Positions 42,913-52,648 of a stretch of DNA of 64,000 nucleotides are shown here, piece by piece. The position numbers were made by a program, and so were the translations under genes. The DNA is from Geoglobus ahangari (GTDB taxonomy: Archaea > Halobacteriota > Archaeoglobi > Archaeoglobales > Archaeoglobaceae): contig NZ_CP011267.1 in the NCBI RefSeq assembly GCF_001006045.1, positions 1 through 64,000 on the forward strand, in the 5' to 3' direction. Numbering within the stretch: position 1 is the first letter of the stretch; the number at the start of each line of letters is the position of its first letter. The notes under the pieces are model-generated. The model did no database searches. It saw only the letters and a program-made list of their open reading frames with translations, and was not told the origin of the DNA.

Positions 42913-43992
42913 ATGACCACGTCGAACAGAAAGCTCGACCACATAAACATCTGCCTGAACGAGGACGTGGAGTCAAGCTACACAGGTCTTGAAGACGTCA
43001 TGTTCATCCACAACTCACTTCCTGAGGTTAGCTACGATGATGTGAGCCTCGAGGTTGAGTTCCTCGGAAAGAAGCTTAAGGCTCCCTTTCTCATAGCCTC
43101 CATGACGGGCGGACACCCCGACACGTACGAGATAAACAAGAATCTGGCTATTGCTGTCGAGAACACCGGGATTGGAATGGGTGTCGGCAGCCAGAGGGCG
43201 GGAATTGAGGACGAGAGCGTGGCCAACACGTTCTCCGTTGTGAGGGAGCATGCTCCCAGTGCATTCATCTACGCCAACATAGGCCTGCCGCAGATCATAG
43301 AAAAGGGCGTTGAGTACGCGGAGAAGGCAGTAGAGATGATTGACGCCGACGCCATAGCCATCCACCTCAACTTCCTTCAGGAGATCGTCCAGCCTGAGGG
43401 GGACACCAACGCTGCAGGTGGATATGCGGCTATTAGGGAGGTGGCGAGCGAGCTGAAAGTGCCAGTGATAGTGAAGGAGACCGGAGCCGGGATTTCGAGG
43501 GAAGTGGCGTTCAGCATGAGAGAAGCTGGAGTGAAGGCCATAGACGTTGGAGGAAAGGGCGGGACAAGCTGGAGCGGGGTTGAGGTGTACAGGATAAACG
43601 ATGGCGTGAAGAGAGAGGTTGCGAAGAGCTTCTGGGACTGGGGGATCCCAACCGCATTCTCTGTAGTGGACTGCCATGACGTGCTTCCCGTCATAGCCAC
43701 TGGGGGTATAAGGAGCGGGATAGATGCCGCAAAGGCGATAGCTCTCGGGGCAAAAATTGCCAGCTCCGCGCTTCCATTCCTGAAGCCCGCGATGATGGGG
43801 CACGAGGAGGTTGAGAGGAAGATCGAGTTCTTCGTGGAGGGAATGAGGAAGGCCCTCTTCCTGACAGGATGTTCTCACGTTTACGACCTTCACAAAACCC
43901 ACATTTTCGTCCACGGACTCCTGAAGGAGTGGATCTCGTTCAGGGAGTTTGACCTGTTTGAGTTCGTGAGGAGGAGGTTCCATGATTTCTGA
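42913..43992 (+). CDS. fni: Isopentenyl-diphosphate delta-isomerase, type 2
   Basis: FMN/NADPH-dependent IPP isomerase of 359 residues, making DMAPP for archaeal lipid synthesis. The N-terminal RKLDHINICL, the IASMTGGHPD flavin loop near 55, HLNFLQEIVQPEGD near 150, KETGAGIS near 180 and the glycine-rich ATGGIRSGIDAAKAIALGA near 260 are all present. ATG 42913 lies about 26 nt after TATA ctttttaaaac, so the long upstream frame is not used. It overlaps the polyprenyl synthase gene by 11 nt. Confidence 0.95.
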   Translation: MTTSNRKLDHINICLNEDVESSYTGLEDVMFIHNSLPEVSYDDVSLEVEFLGKKLKAPFLIASMTGGHPDTYEINKNLAIAVENTGIGMGVGSQRAGIEDESVANTFSVVREHAPSAFIYANIGLPQIIEKGVEYAEKAVEMIDADAIAIHLNFLQEIVQPEGDTNAAGGYAAIREVASELKVPVIVKETGAGISREVAFSMREAGVKAIDVGGKGGTSWSGVEVYRINDGVKREVAKSFWDWGIPTAFSVVDCHDVLPVIATGGIRSGIDAAKAIALGAKIASSALPFLKPAMMGHEEVERKIEFFVEGMRKALFLTGCSHVYDLHKTHIFVHGLLKEWISFREFDLFEFVRRRFHDF

Positions 43993-44941
43993 CGTCATAA
44001 GGGAGAAGGCTGAAATTGTCAACAGGGAGATTGAGAGGATTCTCACCGTAAACGAGCCTGAGGGTCTTTACAGGGCCACGAGGCACTACCTGAAGGCAGG
44101 AGGGAAGAGGCTCAGGCCTGTAATAACGCTGATAGCCGCAGAGGCGCTCGGAAGGGACAGCAGGAAAGTCCTGCATGCAGGAATCGCAATAGAGACGATC
44201 CACAACTTCACCCTGATACACGACGACATAATGGACGAGGACGAGATGAGGAGGGGAGTTAAGACCGTCCACACCCTCTACGGCATTCCAACGGCAATTC
44301 TTGCCGGAGATACGCTCTATGCAGAGGCCTTTGAGATTCTGGCAAAGAGCGATGCGGAGCCAAGCAACGTCGTCAGGGCGGTGAGCAAGCTGGCGAGGGT
44401 TTGCGTGGAGATATGCGAGGGGCAGTACATGGACATGAGCTTTGAGGAGAGAAATGATGTGAGCGAGAGCGAGTACATAGAGATGGTCAGGAAGAAGACG
44501 GGGGTGCTCATAGGCATATCAGCCTCAATTCCGGCAATACTCTTCGGTGAGAGCAGGGAGGTGGAAGAGGCCCTGTGGAACTACGGCATCTACTCGGGAA
44601 TAGGCTTTCAGATTCACGATGACCTGCTCGACATAACCGGAAAGGACAAGATCGGGAAGGACTGGGGAAGCGACATTGTTGAGGGGAAGAAGACGCTGAT
44701 AGTCATCAAGGCGTTCGAGCAGGGGGTCGAGCTCGAGACGTTCGGAAAGGGGAAGGCGAGCAGGGAGGAGCTCGAAAGGGACATAAGGAAGCTCGTGGAC
44801 TGCGGGGCTGTTGATTACGCGAGGAACAAGGCGAGGGAGTACATAGAGCTCGCTAAGTCTCAGCTTGACGTGCTCGATGACACTCCGGCAAAGTCCCACC
44901 TTCTTGAGCTTGCTGACTACCTCATTGAGAGGGATTACTGA
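43982..44941 (+). CDS. Geranylgeranyl diphosphate synthase (short-chain trans-prenyltransferase)
   Basis: 319 residues. First aspartate-rich motif FTLIHDDIMDEDEMRRG near 80, preceded by GGKRLRPVI near 40; second motif QIHDDLLDITG near 212. It elongates DMAPP with IPP to the C20 chain of archaeal ether lipids. The residue before the first motif (a leucine) does not fix chain length by inspection. It is coupled to fni (11 nt overlap) and to gltX (one-base overlap). Confidence 0.93.
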   Translation: MISDVIREKAEIVNREIERILTVNEPEGLYRATRHYLKAGGKRLRPVITLIAAEALGRDSRKVLHAGIAIETIHNFTLIHDDIMDEDEMRRGVKTVHTLYGIPTAILAGDTLYAEAFEILAKSDAEPSNVVRAVSKLARVCVEICEGQYMDMSFEERNDVSESEYIEMVRKKTGVLIGISASIPAILFGESREVEEALWNYGIYSGIGFQIHDDLLDITGKDKIGKDWGSDIVEGKKTLIVIKAFEQGVELETFGKGKASREELERDIRKLVDCGAVDYARNKAREYIELAKSQLDVLDDTPAKSHLLELADYLIERDY

Positions 44942-46602
44942 TGGATGAGGCGATCTGGAAGCATGTGGTTCTCAATGCCAAAAAGTACGGAAAGCCGAAC
45001 GAGAAGGCGGTGATCGGCAAGGTTCTGGCAGAGAACCCAGAGCTCAGAAAAAACGCCAAGGAGGTGCTCGAGAGGATAAGACAGGTTATCGCCGAGTTCG
45101 AAAGCCTGAGCGATGCAGAGAAGGAGGAGCTGTTCAGCAGGTACGCTGAGGAAAAGAAGGAGGTCAGGAGGGACTACCAGCTTCCCCCCCTGCCCAACGC
45201 GGAGAATGGAAAGGTTGTGATGAGATTCGCTCCAAACCCCAACGGCCCGCCAACCCTCGGATCTGCGAGAGGCATAATCGTGAACAGCGAGTACGCGAGG
45301 ATGTATGACGGAAAGTTCATCCTCCGATTTGACGACACTGATCCGAGGACTAAAAGGCCTCTGCTCGAGGCATACGACTGGTACCTTGAGGACTGTGAGT
45401 GGCTTGATGCAAGGCCGGATGAGGTGGTTTACGCGTCCAAGAGGATCGGCATGTACTACGATTATGCCGTCAGGCTCATAGAAATGGGCCACGCCTACGT
45501 GTGCAGGTGCTCGAGGGAGGAGTTCAAGCAGTACAAGGACTCTGGAGTGGCATGCCCCCACAGAGAGAGGAGTGCGGAGGAGAATCTGGAGGACTGGGAG
45601 AGGATGCTGAACGGGGAGTATGCGGAAGGAGAGGCCGTGCTCAGGATAAAGACCGACATGGCCCATAAGGATCCGGCTGTCAGGGACTGGGTGGCGTTCA
45701 GAATAATCTTCTCGGATCACCCCCTTGTTGGAGACAAGTACGTGGTTTACCCGACCCTCGACTTTGAGTCGGCCATTGAGGACCACGTCCTTGGAGTTAC
45801 GCACATCCTCAGGGGCAAGGATCTGGCGGACTCGGAGAGGAGGCAGAGGTACATTTACGAATACTTCGGCTGGGAGTACCCTGTGGTAAGGCACTGGGGG
45901 AGGATAAAGATCCACGAGTTCGGAAAGCTCTCCACCAGCGAGATCAGGAAGAAGATAGAGGAGGGCGTTTACTCGGGCTGGGATGATCCGGCACTTCCGA
46001 CCATCAGGGCGTTCCGCAGGAGGGGTTTTGAGCCCAGAGCAATAAGAAAATTCTTCCTATCGCTCGGAGTTGGGGAAAACGATGTCAGCGTGAGCCTGAA
46101 GAACCTTTACGCTGAAAACAGGAAGATTGTCGATGAAATTGCGGAGAGGTACTTTTTCGTCTGGAACCCTGTGAGGATTGAAATCGAGGGTTTGGACTCT
46201 TTTGCGGAGGTTGAACTCCCACTGCACCCGTCAAGAGATGCGGGAGTGAGAAAGCTGAAAGGAGAGAGAGCTGTTTACATAACAAGGGACGACTTCGAGA
46301 ACTTTAAGGGGAAGGAAGTCAGGTTGAAGGGGTTCTGCAACATCAGGATAGGGGAGGATGGAAAGGCGAGCTACGCGGGAGATGAGGTCGAAACTGCGAG
46401 GAAGGGCAGAAGCATAATCCACTGGCTTCCTGAGTCTCAGGCTCTGAAGTGCGAGGTTCTCACTCCGGAGGGGAAGGTAGAGGGGCTTGTTGAGGAGAAT
46501 GTGAGGAGCGCTGTGAACAGAGTTGTGCAGTTTGAGAGATACGCCTTCTGCCGGGTTGAGGAGGCTGGAGAAGAGGTCAGGGCGATATACACTCACCCGT
46601 AA
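44941..46602 (+). CDS. gltX: Glutamyl-tRNA synthetase
   Basis: 553 residues, archaeal-type (GlnRS-like anticodon domain) GluRS charging tRNA-Glu and, without a GlnRS, tRNA-Gln for amidation. HIGH-equivalent FAPNPNGPPTLGSARG near 97, substrate site RFDDTDPRTKRP near 122, and KMSKS-equivalent GKLSTSEIRK near 328. The beta-barrel C-terminus is complete. The ATG shares its A with the preceding TGA. Confidence 0.95.
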   Translation: MDEAIWKHVVLNAKKYGKPNEKAVIGKVLAENPELRKNAKEVLERIRQVIAEFESLSDAEKEELFSRYAEEKKEVRRDYQLPPLPNAENGKVVMRFAPNPNGPPTLGSARGIIVNSEYARMYDGKFILRFDDTDPRTKRPLLEAYDWYLEDCEWLDARPDEVVYASKRIGMYYDYAVRLIEMGHAYVCRCSREEFKQYKDSGVACPHRERSAEENLEDWERMLNGEYAEGEAVLRIKTDMAHKDPAVRDWVAFRIIFSDHPLVGDKYVVYPTLDFESAIEDHVLGVTHILRGKDLADSERRQRYIYEYFGWEYPVVRHWGRIKIHEFGKLSTSEIRKKIEEGVYSGWDDPALPTIRAFRRRGFEPRAIRKFFLSLGVGENDVSVSLKNLYAENRKIVDEIAERYFFVWNPVRIEIEGLDSFAEVELPLHPSRDAGVRKLKGERAVYITRDDFENFKGKEVRLKGFCNIRIGEDGKASYAGDEVETARKGRSIIHWLPESQALKCEVLTPEGKVEGLVEENVRSAVNRVVQFERYAFCRVEEAGEEVRAIYTHP

Positions 46603-46693
46603 ACACATTGCGAGGTTTTGAGACATACCGTGTTTTTATTTACTATCGATCCACCCAAAACCCTTATTATTCCCCAACCCAAAACCTACATGA

Positions 46694-48796
46694 ATGACCA
46701 TGCTCAGCAGTCCCAACGTCTGGAGGGAGTTTTTCCAGAACTACTATGAGAGAGAGCTCAACAAGATCGCCGGAAAGATCTCCACGGGAGACGGGACTGA
46801 GAAAAGCATATACGTTGATGTTCTCTCTCACCTCGCCCTCTTCAGGGAGGGTGTTTTAGCAGAAGAGCTGTTCAACTATCCTGATCAGGTCATAGAGGAT
46901 GCAAAGAACGGCATATCCCTGACGGACAACATCTACGACGTGAAGCTCGAAAACTGCACGCCCAGATTCGTGAACCTTCCGGTTTCGAGGAGGACTCTCA
47001 TCAGAGACCTGAGGGCCGAGCACATCTCGAGGTTCATCTCAATTGAAGGCATCGTGAGGAAGGTAACCGAGGTGAGGCCCAAGATCGTCGAGGCTGCGTT
47101 CGTGTGCAGCCACTGCGGGAAGAAGGTGAGAGTGTACCAAGAGGAGAGCAAGATCAAAACACCCTACGAGTGCCCCGCGTGCAAGTCGAAGAGGTTCGTT
47201 TTTCTGCCTGAGGAGAGCGTGCTCGTTGACAGCCAGCGCATTAAGATTCAGGAGTACCCCGAGAACCTGAAAGGTGGAGAGCAGCCCCAGAGCATCGACG
47301 TGTATCTGGAGGGGGACATAACCGGCATAGTGAACCCGGGAGACAGGGTGGTGATAAACGGAATAGTGAGGGCCAACCCAAGGGGGCAGGGGCAGAAGAA
47401 GCTCGTCCACATGGACCTCTACATCGAGGGCAACTCCATCGAGATACTCCAGCAGGAGTACGAGGAGTTCGAGATAACTGAGGAGGACAAGAAGAGGATA
47501 CTCGAGCTGAGCGAGGACGAGAGGATTTATGAAAAAATAATCAAGAGCATAGCCCCGTCCATCTACGGATACGAAGACATAAAGCTCGCGATAGCTCTGC
47601 AGCTCTTCGGAGGTGTGCCCAAAAGGCTGCCCGACGGCACGGAGATCAGGGGAGACATACACATCCTGCTCGTCGGAGACCCGGGAGTTGCGAAGTCCCA
47701 GCTTCTCAGATACGTGCACAGAATAGCCCCGAGGAGCGTTTACACCACTGGCAAGGGAACCACGACTGCCGGCCTTACGGCAACTGCTGTTAGAGATGAG
47801 GTGGACGGCAGGTGGACGCTCGAGGCAGGAGCGCTCGTCCTTGCGGACAAGGGTATTGCCCTTGTTGACGAGATTGACAAGATGAGGCCAGAGGACAGGT
47901 CTGCCCTGCACGAGGCGATGGAGCAGCAGACCATCAGCGTCGCCAAGGCCGGAATTAACGCGGTGCTTAAAGCGAGGTGCGCGCTGCTCGGAGCTGCCAA
48001 CCCGAAATACGGCAGGTTCGACCGCTACTCTCCAATTGCTGAGCAGATAAACCTCTCTCCAACCCTCATGTCGAGATTCGACCTAATTTTCGTCCTCACC
48101 GACGATCCCGATCCGGCAAGGGACACGGAGCTGGCGAAGCACATACTCCAGACCCACAAGCTGGGAGAGAAGCTGGAGAAGATGAGGAACGTGGCGAGTG
48201 AGTACACCAGACAGAGCCTCGAGGGAGAGATACAGAAGGTCGTGCCGGTGATCGACCCGGATCTCCTCAGGAAGTACATTGCCTACGCCAAGAGAACCGT
48301 GTTCCCCGTGCTGACCGACGAAGCGGAGAAGAGAATAATCGAATTCTACGTGGGGATGAGGAGCAAGGCCAAGGAGGACTCTCCGGTCCCCGTGACGGCG
48401 AGGCAGCTTGAAGCGTTGATCAGGCTTGCTGAAGCTTCAGCGAGAATAAGGCTCAGCGACAGGATAGAGCTTGAGGACGTTGAGAGGGTTATCAGGATAA
48501 TCAGGAAGAGCCTCGAGCAGATCGCCCTCGATCCGGAGACGGGGGAGATTGACATAGACTACGCATTCTCGGGCACCTCAAAGAGCCAGAGGGACAAGAT
48601 AATGACCATCAAGAGGATAGTCGAGGAGCTGGAGAAGGAGTACGAGAAGGGCGTGCCGGAAGAGGTGATCTTCGAGGAGGCCGAGAAGCAGGGAATAGAC
48701 AAGCTGAAGACGAGAGACCTGCTGATAAAGATGAGGGAGAAGGGAGAGCTGTACTGCCCGAGGCCGGATCACTACAGGGTCGTGCACAACTACTGA
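46694..48796 (+). CDS. mcm: Replicative minichromosome maintenance helicase
   Basis: 700-residue MCM. The N-terminal domain contains a zinc site CSHCGK (~138) and CPAC (~160). The AAA+ core has Walker A GDPGVAKSQ near 330, Walker B ALVDEID near 390 and arginine finger LMSRFDLIF near 459. A C-terminal winged helix follows. No intein is present at the Walker A site. It is monocistronic, with a TATA-like cttattatt about 30 nt upstream; ATG 46700 is an equally possible start. It overlaps the convergent VIT1-like gene by 7 nt. Confidence 0.97.
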   Translation: MTMLSSPNVWREFFQNYYERELNKIAGKISTGDGTEKSIYVDVLSHLALFREGVLAEELFNYPDQVIEDAKNGISLTDNIYDVKLENCTPRFVNLPVSRRTLIRDLRAEHISRFISIEGIVRKVTEVRPKIVEAAFVCSHCGKKVRVYQEESKIKTPYECPACKSKRFVFLPEESVLVDSQRIKIQEYPENLKGGEQPQSIDVYLEGDITGIVNPGDRVVINGIVRANPRGQGQKKLVHMDLYIEGNSIEILQQEYEEFEITEEDKKRILELSEDERIYEKIIKSIAPSIYGYEDIKLAIALQLFGGVPKRLPDGTEIRGDIHILLVGDPGVAKSQLLRYVHRIAPRSVYTTGKGTTTAGLTATAVRDEVDGRWTLEAGALVLADKGIALVDEIDKMRPEDRSALHEAMEQQTISVAKAGINAVLKARCALLGAANPKYGRFDRYSPIAEQINLSPTLMSRFDLIFVLTDDPDPARDTELAKHILQTHKLGEKLEKMRNVASEYTRQSLEGEIQKVVPVIDPDLLRKYIAYAKRTVFPVLTDEAEKRIIEFYVGMRSKAKEDSPVPVTARQLEALIRLAEASARIRLSDRIELEDVERVIRIIRKSLEQIALDPETGEIDIDYAFSGTSKSQRDKIMTIKRIVEELEKEYEKGVPEEVIFEEAEKQGIDKLKTRDLLIKMREKGELYCPRPDHYRVVHNY

Positions 48797-49764
48797 ACGG
48801 GCACGTGGAAGAGCGAAGCTATCAGGGTTCCGAACAGGTAGCTGAGGAAAGCTGTCCCCATTCCGGCAACAAGCATCTCCAGTGCCTTCTTCTTGACAGA
48901 TATCCCGGACAGGAGAGATATCAGAGAGCCCACGAACACCAGCAGCGCTGCGGAGAGGAGGAGGGATATTGGAAGGGCCTCGGCGGTTGTTTCGGCAAGG
49001 AAGTACGGAGCCACAGGCAGCGCAACCCCGCAGAGGTAGGCGATGCCCGTGTAAAGCGCAGACTTCAGCTCGCTCTCCTTCACCTCCTCAACCTCGATGC
49101 TCTCGGCCCTCAGCTCCCTGAGGATCGCCTTCAGCCTCACCCTCGTCTCGTTGACCTGCCTCTGGGATCGAACGGAGATGAACGAGCCTGAGGCCATCGA
49201 AAGTGCTCCGGCAACCCCAACAACAAGCCCGCTCATCCCCACGAGGTCTGGCCTCGTGACGTACACGGCAGACAATCCCGTAACAACACCAAGAATCTCC
49301 ACGAGTCCGTCGTTTATGCCGAGAACCATATCTCTGACGTTCTCTGCTCCGAAAAGCCTCTTCTTTCCCGAGAAGAACTTCTCGTGCTCGATCTCATCCA
49401 CGATGATCTCCCTGAGCTCCTCCCTCTCCTCCTCGCTCAGGTCGTAGGCCCTGTAGAAGTCGTAGTACCTGATTATCGCGCTCATCTCGTTGAACTCGAG
49501 GAGAGAGGATGTAAGGGCGGGGCTTATCCTTCTGAGCAGTCTCACGAACCAGAGACTCAGCCTGCCGACCCTGACCCTCTCCGGCCTGACACCTCTCCTC
49601 TCCAGAAACCTCCTCCAGAAGTCAGCATGCCTCGCCTCTATTGCGTGGATCCTTATAAACTCCTTTCTCAGGTCCTCGTCCCTCTCCTCGTCTGCCAGAG
49701 TCCTGTAGAGCAGGGAGTCCTTGAACTCCTCCCTGTAGAACTCCGAAGCCTCTTGAACCTGCAA
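48790..49764 (-). CDS. Rubrerythrin-like domain fused to VIT1/CCC1 transporter
   Basis: 324 residues. Residues 1-140 are a ferritin-like four-helix domain with diiron ligands in EFYREEFKDS, RIHAIEARHADFW and IVDEIEHEKFF. Residues 145-324 are a VIT1/CCC1 domain with five membrane helices (MVLGINDGLVEILGVVTGLS, VAGALSMASGSFISVRSQ). Such membrane-bound ferritins export or sequester Fe(II)/Mn(II), a sensible counterpart of the feo genes. It starts at a TTG directly after the argS stop, so it is the last gene of the argS operon. Confidence 0.88.
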   Translation of the reverse strand: MQVQEASEFYREEFKDSLLYRTLADEERDEDLRKEFIRIHAIEARHADFWRRFLERRGVRPERVRVGRLSLWFVRLLRRISPALTSSLLEFNEMSAIIRYYDFYRAYDLSEEEREELREIIVDEIEHEKFFSGKKRLFGAENVRDMVLGINDGLVEILGVVTGLSAVYVTRPDLVGMSGLVVGVAGALSMASGSFISVRSQRQVNETRVRLKAILRELRAESIEVEEVKESELKSALYTGIAYLCGVALPVAPYFLAETTAEALPISLLLSAALLVFVGSLISLLSGISVKKKALEMLVAGMGTAFLSYLFGTLIASLFHVPVQ

Positions 49765-51414
49765 TCACATCCTCTCCAGCGGCTCGATGCCCAGAAGCTC
49801 GAGGCCGTTCCTCAGCACTATCCTCGTTGCATCAACTATGGCGAGCCTGTGCATCCTCAGCTCGCTGTCGTCAGTTATCACGGGGTTCCTGTGGTAGAAG
49901 TCGCTGAACTTCTCCGCAACATCCATCAGGTATTCCGCGAAGATGTTTGGCTTCAGGCTCTCAACAACCTTCTCGACCACAAACGAGAACTTGGACAGCA
50001 GGAGGATGAGCTCCCTCTCCACACCGTCCATCATCGCTGAGTTGAAGTCGAGGTCTGCATAGCCCATCTCCACGGCCTTCCGCATTATGCTGCACGCCCT
50101 CGCGTGGGTGTACTGGATGTAGCTGGCCGTTTGCCTTTCGAAGTCTAACGCCTTCCTCCAGTCGAACGTCATTGGCTTCTCCGGCGACACCCTGACGAAG
50201 TCGTACCTCAACGCTCCGACGGCAACAGCCTTTGCGACGTGCTCCTTCTCCTCCTCGCTGAAGTCTCTGTCGGCGAGAATCCTCCTCGCCTCCTCCACCG
50301 TCTTCTCTATGAGCTCGTCTGCAGAAACGAACTTGCCCTTCCTCGTGCTCATTGATCCCTCCGGAAGAGAGACGAACTCGAAGAACACGATCTCAGGCGC
50401 TTTAAGGCCGAGGGCCTTCAAAACGTCTGAGAGCTGGCTGGCTATGAGCTTGTGATCTGCTCCGAGAACATTCATGAACCTCTCGTAGTTCTCGTTCTTC
50501 CAGAGGTGGTAGGCGAGGTCTCTCGTCACGTAAAGGGTTGTTCCGTTCTCCCTCTTCAGTATGAGATCCTTCTCATAGCCAAACCTGCTCATGTCGATCC
50601 TGTAAACGTCATCTTTGATGAGGAGCCCCCTCTCCTCGAGCATCTCGAATATCCTGTCCACGTAGCCGTTCCTCACAAACTCGGACTCCCACACGTAGCT
50701 GTCGTGCTCCACGTTCAGGTTCCCGAGCGTCTCCCTTATCCCCTCGAGAGCCTTCTCAATGACGCTCCTGAACTCCCTGACCACCTCCTCGTCCCCTCTT
50801 TCGTAGGCGACCATCAGCTCCTCTACCTGCCTGTCAATCTCATCATCCCTCTCAGCATCGGCGTTTATCCTCACGTAGGCCTTTGCGACCTCGTGGTCGG
50901 GCTTGCCCTCTCCGATGCCATACCTCCTCACCCCGAGAACGGCCATTGCTGATTGCCTGCCCATGTCATTCACGTAGTACTGGGTCTCGACCTTGACGCC
51001 AGCCTTCCTGAGAATTCTGGCCAGCGTATCTCCAATTATGGAGTTCCTTATGTGGCCCACATGCAAAGGCCCGTCCGGGTTTGCGGAGGTGTGCTCTATG
51101 AGAACCTCTCCACCCAGCCTGAGCGCCCCGTACCTGTAGTCCTCATCCAGAATCGCGTTGATCGTGTCCTCAAAAAACTCGGGGCTTGCGAAGAAGTTGA
51201 TGTACCCGTTAACAACCTCGATCTTCCCGATGTAGTCCCCATAGATCTCAAACTCCTCGATGAGCTCCTCAGCAACCTCCTGGGGCTTCTTCCTCCTCTC
51301 CTTCGCGAGCTTGAAGGCGATGGTCGAGGCGAGATCTGCGTGCTCACTCTCCCTCAGAAACCTGTCCTCGATCCCCGTCGCCTTCTTAACCTCGCGGTAA
51401 AAGACCCTGAACAT
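49765..51414 (-). CDS. argS: Arginyl-tRNA synthetase
   Basis: Class I ArgRS, 549 residues. HIGH motif SANPDGPLHVGHIRNSIIGD near 110; KMSKS-like SMSTRKGKFV near 355; C-terminal DALR anticodon domain with DVAEKFSDFYHRNPV. The N-terminal Arg-tRNA D-loop domain seems shortened. It directly abuts prf1 (TAG then ATG), placing it in the uppS-prf1-argS group. Confidence 0.95.
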   Translation of the reverse strand: MFRVFYREVKKATGIEDRFLRESEHADLASTIAFKLAKERRKKPQEVAEELIEEFEIYGDYIGKIEVVNGYINFFASPEFFEDTINAILDEDYRYGALRLGGEVLIEHTSANPDGPLHVGHIRNSIIGDTLARILRKAGVKVETQYYVNDMGRQSAMAVLGVRRYGIGEGKPDHEVAKAYVRINADAERDDEIDRQVEELMVAYERGDEEVVREFRSVIEKALEGIRETLGNLNVEHDSYVWESEFVRNGYVDRIFEMLEERGLLIKDDVYRIDMSRFGYEKDLILKRENGTTLYVTRDLAYHLWKNENYERFMNVLGADHKLIASQLSDVLKALGLKAPEIVFFEFVSLPEGSMSTRKGKFVSADELIEKTVEEARRILADRDFSEEEKEHVAKAVAVGALRYDFVRVSPEKPMTFDWRKALDFERQTASYIQYTHARACSIMRKAVEMGYADLDFNSAMMDGVERELILLLSKFSFVVEKVVESLKPNIFAEYLMDVAEKFSDFYHRNPVITDDSELRMHRLAIVDATRIVLRNGLELLGIEPLERM

Positions 51415-52638
51415 CTACCATCCCTCTGGCTTGAACCTGAGTATCGCAGCTATACCACCAAACGCGTTCTTGAGCATCGCTCCCTCCTCTGAATCCGAGG
51501 AGATGAACTCCACCTTCGCCCCACCTGCCTCGGCAAGCTCTGCAAGCTCGAGGATGACGTCCCTCCTCTCCACCTCCTCCATCTTGACGTTGTCCTTCTC
51601 GCAGACCATGTCCCTGCTCGTGTTCTCCTTTATCGTCACCTCCTTCTCCTCCCCACACACAGGACAGCGGTACTTGACCCTCTCGTACCTCAGATCCTCG
51701 GAGATCAGCAGCGTGTCCACAGCCCCCATGCTGAGGTACTTCCTCACCTCGTCCTCTCCGTAGGCTGCAGCGCCATCCTTGACGACCTCCTTCAAGAAGC
51801 GGTTCATAATCTTCTTCTCCCTCATTATGTCGAGCTCCTGCAGAGCGTCGCTCGCCTTCTCAACCAGCTCGTAAAGCCCGCTCTCGTCCGTGTAGCTCAC
51901 GTCGAACAGCCCTATGACCTTCTTCTGGATCTCGTGGTGCAGGTAGTTGCCCTCGTAGAACTCCTCCTTTGTTGGGGATGGCCCGCCTATCAGCACGCCC
52001 ATAAGATCATCCTTGTACTGCAGCAGCGCCTCGCTCGCCTTCTCGCCCACCCTCTTGTAAAACTCGTGGATGGCTATCTCCCTCAGCCTCTCAAACCTCA
52101 CGCTGCTCTGTCCACCCTGCCTGTGCTTTCCGGGAACGTTTGATGTCGCGTAAGCAAGAGCCTCAATCCTCTTGCCCCTCAGGATGCCTATGGTCGCCTC
52201 CCTCCTGTCCAGCACGATGAGCCCGTAGACCTTCTTCTCCACCAGCATCTCCTTGAGGGGCTCGAGGTAGAAGGTGGAGTCGCAGTGGTACTTGTAAAGC
52301 GGGACTGGCTCTGGTGGCTCGATGATGTCGGTTATGTGCTTCTCCTTTCCCCCTCCAAGGTCGATTACGCCGCTGATTATCACCATTCCGTTCTCCGGAG
52401 GTTTCCTGAAGTACTTAAGCCTCTGGAGGATCGCCTCAAGCCCCGCCATCACGTGGGTCCTCGTCTGCTTGGACTTTATGTTCTGAGCCTGACTTAACTC
52501 GTTCCTGAGCTGGGATGCAACATCAGCCAGATTCTTATCGGGAGGAATGTAAAGGGTGATCAGCTCGGTACCCCTGCCCTTGTACTTCTCGAGCTCCTCG
52601 AGCTTTCTCCTAAACTCGTACTTCAGCCTTGTGTCCAT
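51415..52638 (-). CDS. prf1: Peptide chain release factor aRF1
   Basis: 407 residues. The stop-codon recognition motif appears as QNIKSKQTR near 55, and the peptidyl-hydrolysis motif as KHRQGGQSSVRF near 170. The C-terminal domain carries a zinc-ribbon-like CPVCGEEKE and CEKDN. It recognises all three stops and works with aEF1A and ABCE1. ATG 52638 is chosen because GAGGTGGTGGTC precedes it; a GTG at 52647 is in frame. Confidence 0.96.
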   Translation of the reverse strand: MDTRLKYEFRRKLEELEKYKGRGTELITLYIPPDKNLADVASQLRNELSQAQNIKSKQTRTHVMAGLEAILQRLKYFRKPPENGMVIISGVIDLGGGKEKHITDIIEPPEPVPLYKYHCDSTFYLEPLKEMLVEKKVYGLIVLDRREATIGILRGKRIEALAYATSNVPGKHRQGGQSSVRFERLREIAIHEFYKRVGEKASEALLQYKDDLMGVLIGGPSPTKEEFYEGNYLHHEIQKKVIGLFDVSYTDESGLYELVEKASDALQELDIMREKKIMNRFLKEVVKDGAAAYGEDEVRKYLSMGAVDTLLISEDLRYERVKYRCPVCGEEKEVTIKENTSRDMVCEKDNVKMEEVERRDVILELAELAEAGGAKVEFISSDSEEGAMLKNAFGGIAAILRFKPEGW

Positions 52639-52648
52639 GACCACCACC

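Noticed and set aside
49384-51492. Plus-strand frames opposite argS
   Set aside because: Antisense shadows; argS motifs are complete on the other strand.
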